From Ardenticatenaceae bacterium (GTDB lineage: Bacteria > Chloroflexota > Anaerolineae > Promineifilales > Promineifilaceae), in NCBI GenBank assembly GCA_020634435.1, contig JACKBS010000008.1:248001-312000 (forward strand): 64,000 bases of DNA, in the 5' to 3' direction. Shown one piece after another: positions 42,151 through 50,557 of this stretch. The position numbers and the translations under genes are program-made. The notes under the pieces were generated by a model. It was not told the DNA's origin. It searched no databases and worked only from the letters and a program-made list of their open reading frames with translations. Numbering within the stretch: the first letter of the stretch is position 1; each line of letters opens with the position of its first letter.

Positions 42151-42693
42151 ATGTCTCGCATTGGTAAAGCCCCCATTACTATTCCAAATGGGGTACAAAT
42201 TGAAGTAAAGAAAGGGTCTGTAAATGTAAAAGGCCCGAAGGGTCAGCTGACCCAAATTGTTCATCCGGATATGCAGTTTGAGCAGGAAGATGGTGTGTTG
42301 TCGGTGAAACGGCCGTCTGACTCCCGTCAGCATCGCTCTTTGCATGGTCTGACCCGTGCACTCGTTAGCAACATGGTTGTTGGCGTAAGTGATGGTTTCT
42401 CTAAGATTTTGGACATCGAAGGCGTTGGTTATCGCGCTGAGATGGACGGCACAACGCTGGTCCTGAACGTGGGCTACTCCCACCCGGTCCGCTTTGAGCC
42501 ACCGAAGGATATTTCCTTTGCGGTAGAGAATCGTAACAAGACGATCATCATTACAGGCATTGACAAACAAGTTGTGGGTGAAATTGCTGCCAATATTCGC
42601 AAGCAGCGTCCGCCAGAACCCTACAAGGGCAAAGGCATCCGCTACCGGGGCGAATATGTGCGGCGTAAAGCCGGTAAGGCCGGTAAGGTTTAA
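42151..42693 (+). CDS. rplF: 50S ribosomal protein L6
   Basis: 180 residues; MSRIGKAPITIP and the C-terminal PEPYKGKGIRYRGEYVRRKAGK are canonical. L6 sits near the sarcin-ricin loop. TTGGAGGA precedes the ATG. Confidence 0.96.
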   Translation: MSRIGKAPITIPNGVQIEVKKGSVNVKGPKGQLTQIVHPDMQFEQEDGVLSVKRPSDSRQHRSLHGLTRALVSNMVVGVSDGFSKILDIEGVGYRAEMDGTTLVLNVGYSHPVRFEPPKDISFAVENRNKTIIITGIDKQVVGEIAANIRKQRPPEPYKGKGIRYRGEYVRRKAGKAGKV

Positions 42694-42706
42694 GAGGTAG
42701 TGAGCA

Positions 42707-43069
42707 ATGGCTATTAAATCAAAAGTTGCACGCAAGCGGCGCCATCGGCGAATTCGCACCAAGATTTCGGGCACTGCCGAACGGCCGCGTTTGAACGTAT
42801 TCCGTAGCCTGGACCACATTTACGCCCAGGTCATTAATGACGTGGAAGGTAAAACGTTGGTGTCTGCTTCCACTATTGACAAGACATTACGGGCTGACAT
42901 TGCCGGAAAGACCAAAAAAGAGCAGGCCACACTGGTGGGTAAAGCAATTGCTGAACGCGCCAAGGCTGCTGGGGTTTCAACCGTTTTGTTTGACCGGGGT
43001 GGTTATTTATACCACGGCCGTATCAAAGCTCTGGCTGACGGCGCCCGCGAAGGTGGTCTCGATTTCTAA
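42707..43069 (+). CDS. rplR: 50S ribosomal protein L18
   Basis: 120 residues; RKRRHRRIRTKISGTAERPRLNVFRS and FDRGGYLYHGRIKALADGAREGGL are canonical. L18 binds 5S rRNA with L5. Confidence 0.96.
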   Translation: MAIKSKVARKRRHRRIRTKISGTAERPRLNVFRSLDHIYAQVINDVEGKTLVSASTIDKTLRADIAGKTKKEQATLVGKAIAERAKAAGVSTVLFDRGGYLYHGRIKALADGAREGGLDF

Positions 43070-43081
43070 GACAAGACAGAT

Positions 43082-43137
43082 CCAGGCGGCAATGATGCCT
43101 GGGAGTGTGTCGCGCTGGCGCTGAACTGGCGCGACAC
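43082..43137 (+). promoter_or_regulatory. Double hairpin before rpsE
   Basis: CCAGGC (43082-43087) pairs with GCCTGG (43097-43102), and GTGTCGCGC (43107-43115) with GCGCGACAC (43129-43137). The second ends two bases before the AGGAG of rpsE, so it can hide the ribosome-binding site. No T tract. Confidence 0.5.
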
Positions 43138-43149
43138 CAGGAGATGGAA

Positions 43150-43674
43150 ATGGGTCAAAGACGACAAAGTTTTGAACAAGAATATGATGAACGCATCATC
43201 GACATCACCCGCGTTGCCAAGGTGGTGAAGGGTGGTCGGCGATTTGCTTTCCGGGTTACGGTTGTGGTTGGCGATAACAAAGGTCGCGTCAGCGTCGGCG
43301 TAGGCAAGGCACGTTCCGTGCCGGATGCTATCCGCAAGGCGTTGGAGGCTGCTCGTAAGTCGATGACCAAAGTGCCGATTGTGGGCAGCACTGTCCCGCA
43401 TGAAATTATTGGTGTGCATGGCGCTGCGCGTGTACTGCTCAAGCCAGCTTCTCCTGGTACCGGCGTTATCGCCGGTGGTGGGGTGCGTGCTGTTGTGGAA
43501 GCGGCCGGGTATCGTGACATTTTGTCCAAGTCCCTGGGCAGTGCGAATGCTTTGAACGTGTTGCAGGCGACCATGAATGGCCTGAGCCAGCTGAAGAGCG
43601 TTCAAGAAGTAGCTTCGGATCGCGGTAAAGACGTGGCGGAAGTTACCCCGTTTTGGAGTCGTACGAATGGCTAA
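43150..43674 (+). CDS. rpsE: 30S ribosomal protein S5
   Basis: 174 residues; RVAKVVKGGRRFAFRVTVVVGD and the helicase-associated VPHEIIGVHGAARVLLKPASPGTGVIAGG are canonical. I place the start at ATG 43150 (MGQRRQS) because AGGAG is correctly spaced; upstream codons overlap the hairpin. Its stop overlaps the rpmD start by 8 bp. Confidence 0.94.
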   Translation: MGQRRQSFEQEYDERIIDITRVAKVVKGGRRFAFRVTVVVGDNKGRVSVGVGKARSVPDAIRKALEAARKSMTKVPIVGSTVPHEIIGVHGAARVLLKPASPGTGVIAGGGVRAVVEAAGYRDILSKSLGSANALNVLQATMNGLSQLKSVQEVASDRGKDVAEVTPFWSRTNG

Positions 43675-43849
43675 GTTACGCATTACGTATTCGAAAAGTT
43701 CGATTGGTTATAAGAAAGATCAAAAAGGGACCATCCGCGCGTTGGGTTTCACTAAGTTGAACCAGACGATTGAGCATGAAGATACGGCCGTTATTCGCGG
43801 TATGGTCAACAAAGTGAGTCACTTAGTGACAGTGGAAGAGGTTGAATAA
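43667..43849 (+). CDS. rpmD: 50S ribosomal protein L30
   Basis: 60 residues; LRITYSKSSIGYKKDQKGTIRALG and a normal C-terminus (GMVNKVSHLVTVEEVE). Overlaps rpsE by 8 bp, which suggests coupled translation. Confidence 0.94.
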   Translation: MAKLRITYSKSSIGYKKDQKGTIRALGFTKLNQTIEHEDTAVIRGMVNKVSHLVTVEEVE

Positions 43850-43850
43850 C

Positions 43851-44306
43851 ATGAAATTGCACGATCTGCGCCCAAATGAAGGCTCTAAAAAACAGCGCAA
43901 GCGAGTGGGTCGTGGTATCTCTGCCGGGCAGGGTAAAACTGCTGGCCGTGGTACCAAGGGACAAGGCGCTCGCAGCGGTGGTGGCAAAGGTATTTACTTT
44001 GAAGGTGGTCAGCTGCCTCTAGCGCGGCGGTTACCCTACAAGCGCGGTTTTACCAACGTAAACAAAGTTTACTACAAGCCCGTTAACCTCAAGAGTCTGG
44101 CCGAGTTCGATTTTGATGGTGTTGACATTACCCCAGAAGTTATGTCGGCCGTTGGTCTCATCAAAAAGCCAACTGACCCAGTTGTAATCTTGGGCGATGG
44201 TGACTTGGCTGTGGCTTTGAAGGTCAAAGCTCATCGTTTTTCTGCGTCTGCAAAAGAGAAAATTGAGGCAGCCGGCGGTACGATCGAGGTGCTTCCCCTA
44301 TCCTAA
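43851..44306 (+). CDS. rplO: 50S ribosomal protein L15
   Basis: 151 residues; MKLHDLRPNEGSKKQRKRVGRG and the glycine-rich GQGARSGGGKGIYFEGGQLPL are diagnostic. ATG at 43851, two bases after the rpmD stop. Confidence 0.95.
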   Translation: MKLHDLRPNEGSKKQRKRVGRGISAGQGKTAGRGTKGQGARSGGGKGIYFEGGQLPLARRLPYKRGFTNVNKVYYKPVNLKSLAEFDFDGVDITPEVMSAVGLIKKPTDPVVILGDGDLAVALKVKAHRFSASAKEKIEAAGGTIEVLPLS

Positions 44307-44360
44307 ACGTGTTGTAGAAGGTTTATCGCCATCTGTTAACACATTTCTTGGAGGAAAAAC

Positions 44361-45737
44361 ATGATCGAATCAATGAGAGCTGCCTTTTCACTGCCAGACC
44401 TGCGTCGCCGTATTCTTTTTACGGTTATGATTCTGGTCATCTATCGTCTGGTAGCCAATATTCCTGTGCCTGGCGTTGATTTAGCGGCCTGGCTGGCTTT
44501 TACCAACAATAGTTCCAGCAATCAGGTCGTTAATTTTCTGGATTTGCTGTCCGGTGGTGCTGTTCGTAACTTTTCCGTTATGGCGATGGGGGTTTATCCC
44601 TACATCACCGCATCCATTATCATCCAGCTGCTTACCCCCATCATCCCGCAATTGCAGGAAATGGATTCGGAAGGTGAGTCTGGTCGGAACCGGAAAAATC
44701 GTATCACCTATTTTTTGACCGTACCGTTGGCGTTGCTCCAGGCTATTGGTCAAATTCGTCTGGTTGGTTTTAGCTTAGGTGCTGGTGGTGCCGATGGTTT
44801 GGCCCAAATCATGCCTAACTTTGGCTTTACGCCGGAGCAGCTGCTGCCTACGTTTACCACGCTGGTGGCGATGATGGGTGGCACCATGTTTGCCATCTGG
44901 ATGGGTGAATTGATTACGGAAGATGGTATTGGGCAAGGTATTTCCCTCATCATCTTTGGCGGTATCGTCGCCCGAATTTTGCCCGGCGTGGCTGGGTTGT
45001 TCCAACTTGATGATACAACGGCCAAAATCTTTACGGTACTCGCTTTCTTGCTTATTACCGTCCTGACGATTTTTGTCATTGTGATTGTGCAAGAAGGGCA
45101 GAGACGAATACCGGTACAATACGGCCGTCGTGTTCGTGGTCGTAAAGTGTATCAGGGGCAGAGTAGCTATGTGCCGCTTAAAGTCAATACCGCAGGTATG
45201 ATCCCGATCATCTTTGCCAACTCTATCCTGATTTTCCCATCAGTGTTGGCTGGTCTGTTCATCAGCGGTAATGGTGGCTTTGTGGATAATGTTGCTACAG
45301 CTATCAGCCGTTTTGGTAATGCAGACCCATCGGTCGCGCCATTTGGATTTGCCATCTACTGGCTGTCCTTCTTCATCCTGGTCGTTGGGTTTACCTTCTT
45401 CTACACGGATGTGATGGTGCGCCAGCAAAATATTCCTCAGACACTACAGCGGCAGGGCGGCTTTATTCCTGGTATTCGTCCGGGTAAACGCACGGAGGAT
45501 TACATTACCAAAGTGGTCCGTCGCATTACCCTGGCCGGTGCAGTCTTCCTGGGTGTTATCGCAATTTTGCCTGGTATCATGCAGGTGTTGGGCGTAATTC
45601 TGAACATTCCTGGGATTGAGCAAAGCACACTGGTGGTTAGCGGCTCTGGTTTAATCATTGTCGTGGGTGTGGTTATTGACACCATGCGGCAGCTGGAATC
45701 GCAATTACTTATGCGTCAGTATGAGGGCTTCATCTAA
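44361..45737 (+). CDS. secY: Protein translocase subunit SecY
   Basis: 458 residues with ten transmembrane helices; ANIPVPGVDL (plug region), GRNRKNRITYFLT and VQEGQRRIPVQYGRRV (loop C4/C5 docking SecA) are recognisable. SecY forms the protein-conducting channel. The last base of its stop is the first base of adk. Confidence 0.95.
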   Translation: MIESMRAAFSLPDLRRRILFTVMILVIYRLVANIPVPGVDLAAWLAFTNNSSSNQVVNFLDLLSGGAVRNFSVMAMGVYPYITASIIIQLLTPIIPQLQEMDSEGESGRNRKNRITYFLTVPLALLQAIGQIRLVGFSLGAGGADGLAQIMPNFGFTPEQLLPTFTTLVAMMGGTMFAIWMGELITEDGIGQGISLIIFGGIVARILPGVAGLFQLDDTTAKIFTVLAFLLITVLTIFVIVIVQEGQRRIPVQYGRRVRGRKVYQGQSSYVPLKVNTAGMIPIIFANSILIFPSVLAGLFISGNGGFVDNVATAISRFGNADPSVAPFGFAIYWLSFFILVVGFTFFYTDVMVRQQNIPQTLQRQGGFIPGIRPGKRTEDYITKVVRRITLAGAVFLGVIAILPGIMQVLGVILNIPGIEQSTLVVSGSGLIIVVGVVIDTMRQLESQLLMRQYEGFI

Positions 45738-46318
45738 TGAAAACCTTTGTTGTCTTAATGGGTGCTCCCGGAGCCGGTAAGGGAACCCAGGCCAAGCGCC
45801 TGGAATCTCTGCTGGGGTTGCCACAGGTAGCAACAGGCGATTTGTTTCGAGCAAATTTAAAAAATCAGACTGAACTTGGCAAGCTGGCCCGCACCTACAT
45901 GGATAAAGGTGAGCTGGTACCTAACGAGGTAACCATTGCGATGGTGCGTGATCGCCTGTCGCAGCCAGACTGTGAATCTGGGGCTATCTTGGATGGTTTT
46001 CCGCGGACGCTGGCTCAAGCTGAAGCGTTGGATGAACTCTTGAAAGAGTTCGAAGCCAAAATTGCCGTGGTGCCGTTTATTCATGTAACTCAGGATATTC
46101 TGGTTCAGCGGTTGGCTAAGCGTGCCGAGATCGAAGGTCGGGCAGATGACAACGAAGACACCATCCGTACCCGAATGCAGGTGTATGAGTCTGAAACCGC
46201 GCCCTTGCTTGATTATTACGAGAATCGCGGGCTGTTGGTCAAAATTAATGGCGAACAGCTCATTGATGAAGTGAGCGCCGATCTGACGACCGTCATTCGG
46301 CAAGAAATGTTAAATTAG
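45737..46318 (+). CDS. adk: Adenylate kinase (short LID form)
   Basis: 193 residues; P-loop GAPGAGKGTQ, DGFPRTLAQAE and a short LID between VQRLAKRAEIEGRADDN and TRMQVY without the zinc cysteines. It interconverts AMP, ADP and ATP. In most bacteria map and infA follow; here 146 bp of noncoding DNA and then rpmJ follow. Confidence 0.95.
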   Translation: MKTFVVLMGAPGAGKGTQAKRLESLLGLPQVATGDLFRANLKNQTELGKLARTYMDKGELVPNEVTIAMVRDRLSQPDCESGAILDGFPRTLAQAEALDELLKEFEAKIAVVPFIHVTQDILVQRLAKRAEIEGRADDNEDTIRTRMQVYESETAPLLDYYENRGLLVKINGEQLIDEVSADLTTVIRQEMLN

Positions 46319-46425
46319 GCAGTTTCTGGACAGAATAACGAATCAATGGCAAAATAGTAGATTGCTTTGGACACAGCCAAAAACTACTCATTCGCAAACA
46401 TTTGTTACCAGAAATGAATTATTGA

Positions 46426-46450
46426 AACAGTCTGCTACAGGTGAGACTGT
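46426..46450 (+). promoter_or_regulatory. Hairpin before rpmJ
   Basis: AACAGTC (46426-46432) pairs with GACTGTT (46444-46450), just upstream of the TAGGAG ribosome-binding site of rpmJ, in the gap where map/infA would usually be. Confidence 0.4.
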
Positions 46451-46464
46451 TGTAGGAGTTAGAG

Positions 46465-46578
46465 ATGAAAGTATCAGCGTCTGTTAAACGTCGTTGCCCA
46501 AAGTGCAAAATTATTAAGCGCAAAGGTGTCGTCCGCGTAATCTGCGTGGATCCAAACCATAAGCAGCGTCAAGGCTAA
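46465..46578 (+). CDS. rpmJ: 50S ribosomal protein L36
   Basis: 37 residues, MKVSASVKRRCPKCKIIKRK then VRVICVDPNHKQRQG. The zinc ligands CPKC ... C ... H are all present, so this is the zinc-binding form. TAGGAG lies 8 bp before the ATG. It is typically the first gene of the alpha block. Confidence 0.93.
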   Translation: MKVSASVKRRCPKCKIIKRKGVVRVICVDPNHKQRQG

Positions 46579-46641
46579 ATATGAGCTGCGTTTGGTTCAG
46601 ACCAGGCGCGGAGTTGTCTCGTAAGGATTTTTGGAGGAATT

Positions 46642-47022
46642 ATGGCACGTATTGCTGGTGTGGATATTCCCCGTAATAAACGGGTAGAAGTTAGCCTCAC
46701 TTACATTTATGGCATTGGTAAAACAGCCAGCCAGGAAATTCTGGGAAAAGCGGGGGTTGATCCCAATACACGCGTCCAGGATTTGTCGGAAGCCGAAGTT
46801 ACGCAGCTGCGTCAGATCATCGACAACGACTATGTTGTGGAAGGTGATTTGCGGCGTGAGGTCGCGATGAACATTAAGCGCCTGACGGAAATCGGCTGCT
46901 ATCGTGGTTTGCGCCATCGTCGTCACCTGCCGGTGCACGGCCAGCGGACAAAAACCAATGCGCGCTCTCGTAAGGGTCCCAAGAAGACGGTGGCCGGACG
47001 TGGCCGTCGTAAGGGCAAATAA
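46642..47022 (+). CDS. rpsM: 30S ribosomal protein S13
   Basis: 126 residues; MARIAGVDIPRNKRVEVSLTYIYGIG and the RGLRHRRHLPVHGQRTKTNARSRKG tail are canonical. S13 bridges to the large subunit and P-site tRNA. Confidence 0.96.
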   Translation: MARIAGVDIPRNKRVEVSLTYIYGIGKTASQEILGKAGVDPNTRVQDLSEAEVTQLRQIIDNDYVVEGDLRREVAMNIKRLTEIGCYRGLRHRRHLPVHGQRTKTNARSRKGPKKTVAGRGRRKGK

Positions 47023-47037
47023 TTTTAGTTGACTTTT

Positions 47038-47082
47038 TGAGGTGGGAAACGGCCGTTGTTATCCAACAGCCAACCCACCTCA
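47038..47082 (+). promoter_or_regulatory. Hairpin between rpsM and rpsK containing an ACGGCCGT site
   Basis: TGAGGTGGG (47038-47046) pairs with CCCACCTCA (47074-47082). The loop contains ACGGCCGT (47049-47056) and a GTTG/CAAC inner pair. The structure ends about 15 nt before the rpsK Shine-Dalgarno. Confidence 0.55.
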
Positions 47083-47104
47083 GGTTTAGGTTTTAGGAGA
47101 CGGA

Positions 47105-47497
47105 ATGGGACGTAGAAGACAGTCACAGACACGTAAAAAAGTCAAGCGGATGGTGCCTCAAGGACAGGCGCACATCTTTGCCACTTTTAATAATACCATT
47201 GTCACCATCACAGACATGGCCGGTAATACGGTTTCCTGGTCCAGCGCGGGCAATTCTGGGTTTAAGGGTTCGCGTAAGAGCACCCCTTATGCAGCTCGTT
47301 TGGCTGCCCAAACAGCCGCTCGTGTGGCTCAAGAAAGCGGGATGCAGGAACTGGATGTGATCGTAAAAGGCCCTGGCCCAGGTCGCGAGCAGGCAATTCG
47401 TTCTTTGCAGGCTTCTGGGATTCGGGTAAAAAGTATTCGCGATATTACGCCGGTACCTCATAACGGGTGCCGTCCTAAGAAAAAGCGTCGCGTCTAA
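47105..47497 (+). CDS. rpsK: 30S ribosomal protein S11
   Basis: 130 residues; AHIFATFNNTIVTITDMAGN and the closing IRDITPVPHNGCRPKKKRRV are diagnostic. It binds the platform of 16S rRNA. TTAGGAGA precedes the ATG. Confidence 0.96.
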   Translation: MGRRRQSQTRKKVKRMVPQGQAHIFATFNNTIVTITDMAGNTVSWSSAGNSGFKGSRKSTPYAARLAAQTAARVAQESGMQELDVIVKGPGPGREQAIRSLQASGIRVKSIRDITPVPHNGCRPKKKRRV

Positions 47498-47568
47498 TTT
47501 GGTGTTGCCACTGCGCGCAGAAATTAACGCAGTGTTATTTTCCTAAGTTTTTACATCTTATTGTTTTT

Positions 47569-47607
47569 GAGAGGGATGAAGGGGTGTGCCACACCTGTAA
47601 ACCTCTC
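47569..47607 (+). promoter_or_regulatory. Hairpin before rpsD
   Basis: GAGAGG (47569-47574) pairs with CCTCTC (47602-47607) and encloses GGTGT-GCC-ACACC. It lies 27 nt before the TTG start of rpsD within a 136-bp gap. S4 is a known autoregulator in other bacteria, so a regulatory site is plausible. Confidence 0.5.
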
Positions 47608-47633
47608 ATTTTAGCTTGATTACGGAGGTTAAG

Positions 47634-48275
47634 TTGGCAAGGTATACTGGTCCAGTATGTAAGCTTTGTCGCCGTGAGGGCGAAAAGCTGTTTTTGAAAG
47701 GGTCGCGTTGTTTGACCCCCAAATGCTCTTTTGAGCGCCGGTCGTATCCTCCTGGGGAACATGGTCGCGATAATCAGTTCCGTCGGGGACGTGCTTCAGA
47801 CTATTTGCTGCAGTTACGTGAAAAGCAAAAGGCGCGTCGTATCTATGGCGTGTTAGAGCGTCAGTTTAGCCGTTATTTCCGGCGGGCGACGCAGCGTGTG
47901 GGCCTGACAGGTACCAACTTGTTGGTCATTCTGGAAACACGGCTCGACAACGTTGTTTACCGGCTGGGTTGGGCAGATTCTCGTGCCCAGGCACGGCAGC
48001 TGGTGCAGCATGGGCATGTGACTTTGAACGGCCGTAAGACAAGCGTGCCGTCTGCTCTGGTTTCGGCCGGGGATGTGGTCTCGGTTCGCCCAGAAAGCAT
48101 GCGGAATACCTATTTCAAAACGCTGCGCGAAGATTTAGATGACCGGCAGGTGCCGCGTTGGCTGAATCTGGATGTGCGTAACATTTCCGCAAAAGTCGTG
48201 AATTTGCCTGCTCGTGACGACATTGATGTCTCCATTAATGAGCAGCTCGTTGTTGAATATTACTCCCGGCGGTAA
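47634..48275 (+). CDS. rpsD: 30S ribosomal protein S4, zinc type
   Basis: 213 residues; ARYTGPVCKLCRREG and CLTPKC provide four cysteines, and the S4 domain has LDNVVYRLGWADSRAQARQLVQHGHVTLNG. Start is TTG at 47634, set by CGGAGG at the right spacing and by the conserved N-terminus. An upstream TTG (47616) would add six unconserved residues. Confidence 0.94.
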   Translation: MARYTGPVCKLCRREGEKLFLKGSRCLTPKCSFERRSYPPGEHGRDNQFRRGRASDYLLQLREKQKARRIYGVLERQFSRYFRRATQRVGLTGTNLLVILETRLDNVVYRLGWADSRAQARQLVQHGHVTLNGRKTSVPSALVSAGDVVSVRPESMRNTYFKTLREDLDDRQVPRWLNLDVRNISAKVVNLPARDDIDVSINEQLVVEYYSRR

Positions 48276-48314
48276 TTTTAACCGTCCTGAGCCTAGCATA
48301 GGGAGGTATGTACG

Positions 48315-49283
48315 TTGGCTATTAGTAACCTTATACTGCCCAAAATTGAAAGTACCGCGATGTCGCGTGAATACGGCCGTTTTATCCTCGGGCCTTTGGA
48401 AAGAGGGTATGGCACCACCTTGGGCAACGCTCTGCGCCGCGTCTTGCTTGCATCATTGCCGGGGGCTGCTATTACATCGATTCGCGTAACCGATGTGCCG
48501 CACGAGTTTTCGGCCATTGAACATGTTCGCGAAGATATGATGCAGTTGATCCTGCATATTAAACAGCTTCGGTTGAAGCTGCACGGCACCGACACAGCCC
48601 GGCTGCGCCTGGAAGTTCATGGTGCTGGCACTGTCACCGCCGCTGATATTCAGACGCCGCCAGAGGTTGAAATTATCAATCCAGACCTGTACCTGTTCAC
48701 CGTTGATTCCGATGACGCTTTCCTGGAAATCGAAATGACGGCCGAGACAGGGCGTGGCTACTCCCCAGCCGAAGAGCGGGGGCGTTTGCCCATCGGTGAG
48801 CTGCCGGTTGATGCAATCTTCAGCCCAATTCGCCGCGTTGGCTACGAAGTAGAGAAGACGCGTGTGGGTCAGGCGGCCGATTACGATCGCGTTGTCATGC
48901 AAATTTGGACCGATGGCACCATCAAGCCAGAAGAATCGCTGGCCCAGTCAGCGCAAATCATGATGCAATATTTGCGCCCCATTGCTGGTGTGAGCGAAGA
49001 AACCTTCTTGCCCGTTGAGGTGGAAGAAGAGGAAGAAGGCGCCATCCCGAACGAGATTTATGACACGCCGATTGAGCAGCTTGATCTGAGCGTGCGCGTC
49101 TTCAACTCGTTGAAGCGCACCGGCATCACCAAGGTTGGTGAAATGTTGGATATGTTGGAGCGTGGCGAAGAAACCATGCTGGCCATCCGTAACTTTGGTG
49201 AGAAATCCCTGGATGAATTAAAGGATCAACTGCGCGCCAAAGGTTTTTTGAAAGATGAAGAAGGTGAAACGGCCGCTATTTAG
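48315..49283 (+). CDS. rpoA: DNA-directed RNA polymerase subunit alpha
   Basis: 322 residues; FILGPLERGYGTTLGNALRRVLLASLPG, VEKTRVGQAADYDRV and the C-terminal domain LSVRVFNSLKRTGITKVGEML with NFGEKSLDELKDQL are intact. Start is TTG at 48315 after GGGAGG; an ATG between the two is out of frame. Linker to the CTD is unusually acidic (EVEEEEEGA). Confidence 0.95.
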   Translation: MAISNLILPKIESTAMSREYGRFILGPLERGYGTTLGNALRRVLLASLPGAAITSIRVTDVPHEFSAIEHVREDMMQLILHIKQLRLKLHGTDTARLRLEVHGAGTVTAADIQTPPEVEIINPDLYLFTVDSDDAFLEIEMTAETGRGYSPAEERGRLPIGELPVDAIFSPIRRVGYEVEKTRVGQAADYDRVVMQIWTDGTIKPEESLAQSAQIMMQYLRPIAGVSEETFLPVEVEEEEEGAIPNEIYDTPIEQLDLSVRVFNSLKRTGITKVGEMLDMLERGEETMLAIRNFGEKSLDELKDQLRAKGFLKDEEGETAAI

Positions 49284-49319
49284 GTAACGGCCGTTCTCCC
49301 CACAAATGAGGTATACATC

Positions 49320-49748
49320 ATGCGACACAGAGTAAGCGGTCGTAGACTGGGTCGAGACGCGGCACACCGCAAAGCCCTGCGTAAAAACTTAATTGCAGAG
49401 CTCATCACCCACGAACAAGTTCTGACCACAGAAGCCAAGGCGAGAATGCTTCGTCCGGCAGCTGAAAAAATTATTACCCTTGCCAAGCGTGGCTTGGTCA
49501 AAGGGGAACAAGACCCAGCCAATACCGTTCATGCCCGTCGTCTGGTAGCAGCCCGCATTGCGCGCTTCCGCCAGGCTGTAGACGAGGATGGAGCGGTTGA
49601 AGACGTGGATGTCGTTAAGAAACTCTTCGACGATATTGCACCACGCTTTGCTGATCGTCCCGGTGGTTACACCCGTATGGTCAAAATTGGCAAGCGGTCT
49701 GGGGACAATGCCGACATGGCACTGCTCATGTTGGTAGACAAGGAGTAG
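49320..49748 (+). CDS. rplQ: 50S ribosomal protein L17
   Basis: 142 residues; MRHRVSGRRLGRDAAHRKALRKNL is canonical and GGYTRMVKIGKRSGDNADMALL closes the domain. Ends four bases before the truA start codon. Confidence 0.95.
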   Translation: MRHRVSGRRLGRDAAHRKALRKNLIAELITHEQVLTTEAKARMLRPAAEKIITLAKRGLVKGEQDPANTVHARRLVAARIARFRQAVDEDGAVEDVDVVKKLFDDIAPRFADRPGGYTRMVKIGKRSGDNADMALLMLVDKE

Positions 49749-49751
49749 TGC

Positions 49752-50507
49752 TTGCCCCATTTTGCTGCTCTGGTCGCCTACGATGGCACAGAGTACTTTG
49801 GCTTTCAGCGACAAATTGAAAGCCAGCCAACCATACAGAGCACGATTGAAGATGTTCTGAGCCAGCTAGCCCGCCAACCCGTTACGTTGCTAGGCTCAGG
49901 ACGAACAGATAGTGGTGTTCATGCAGTTGGGCAGGTCATTACTTTTACTTTGGAGTGGCAGCACGGCAGCGAGGTTTTACAAAAAGCGCTCAACGCTAAT
50001 TTGCCCGAAGATATCGCAATTTTACAACTGAAACAGGTATCACCCTCTTTTCATCCACGGTATGATGCGCAGCGCCGGGCCTACGAATATTACATTCACG
50101 ATGGCCCGATACGGCAGCCCTTAAAGCGCCGTTTTAGCTGGCATGTGTACAAAAAGCTGGATGAAACCAGCATGAATCTGGCAGCCCAGCAACTGTTGGG
50201 GTCCCATAACTTTGCTACGTTTGGCCAACCGCCACAAGGTAACAACTTTGTACGGGAAGTCTACGGGGCAAACTGGACACGTTCGGATGAGATGTTGACT
50301 TTCCGAGTTGAGGCCAATGCTTTTTTGTATCGCATGGTGCGCAGCATGGTGGGCAGTTTGAAGCTGGTAGGTGAGGGAACCTGGACTATTGAAGAGTTTG
50401 TGAGTGCATTTAACGCCCAAAATCGCGATGCATGCGGCACTGTTGCCCCACCACAAGGTCTTCATCTTGTTTCTATAACATATGAAAACCTGCACTGGTC
50501 TACGTAA
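49752..50507 (+). CDS. truA: tRNA pseudouridine(38-40) synthase
   Basis: 251 residues; VAYDGTEYFGFQRQ and GSGRTDSGVHAVGQV with the catalytic Asp are diagnostic. It modifies the tRNA anticodon arm. Start is TTG at 49752 with AAGGAG in the end of rplQ. The stop codon lies inside the paired region of the rplM leader. Confidence 0.93.
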   Translation: MPHFAALVAYDGTEYFGFQRQIESQPTIQSTIEDVLSQLARQPVTLLGSGRTDSGVHAVGQVITFTLEWQHGSEVLQKALNANLPEDIAILQLKQVSPSFHPRYDAQRRAYEYYIHDGPIRQPLKRRFSWHVYKKLDETSMNLAAQQLLGSHNFATFGQPPQGNNFVREVYGANWTRSDEMLTFRVEANAFLYRMVRSMVGSLKLVGEGTWTIEEFVSAFNAQNRDACGTVAPPQGLHLVSITYENLHWST

Positions 50508-50541
50508 ACCATGAAGTGAACGTGTAGACCAAAGGTTTACG
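50497..50541 (+). promoter_or_regulatory. Pseudoknot-like or switching leader before rplM
   Basis: GGTCTAC (50497-50503) can pair with GTAGACC (50524-50530), and CGTAAACC (50503-50510) with GGTTTACG (50534-50541). These pairings cross, so they give either an H-type pseudoknot or two alternative hairpins. The second stem ends a few bases before the TTAGGAG of rplM. Confidence 0.55.
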
Positions 50542-50557
50542 TTTAGGAGAAAGCGGC

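Noticed and set aside
47038..47082. Rho-independent terminator between rpsM and rpsK
   Set aside because: The stem is strong but there is no T tract and the genes belong to one operon.
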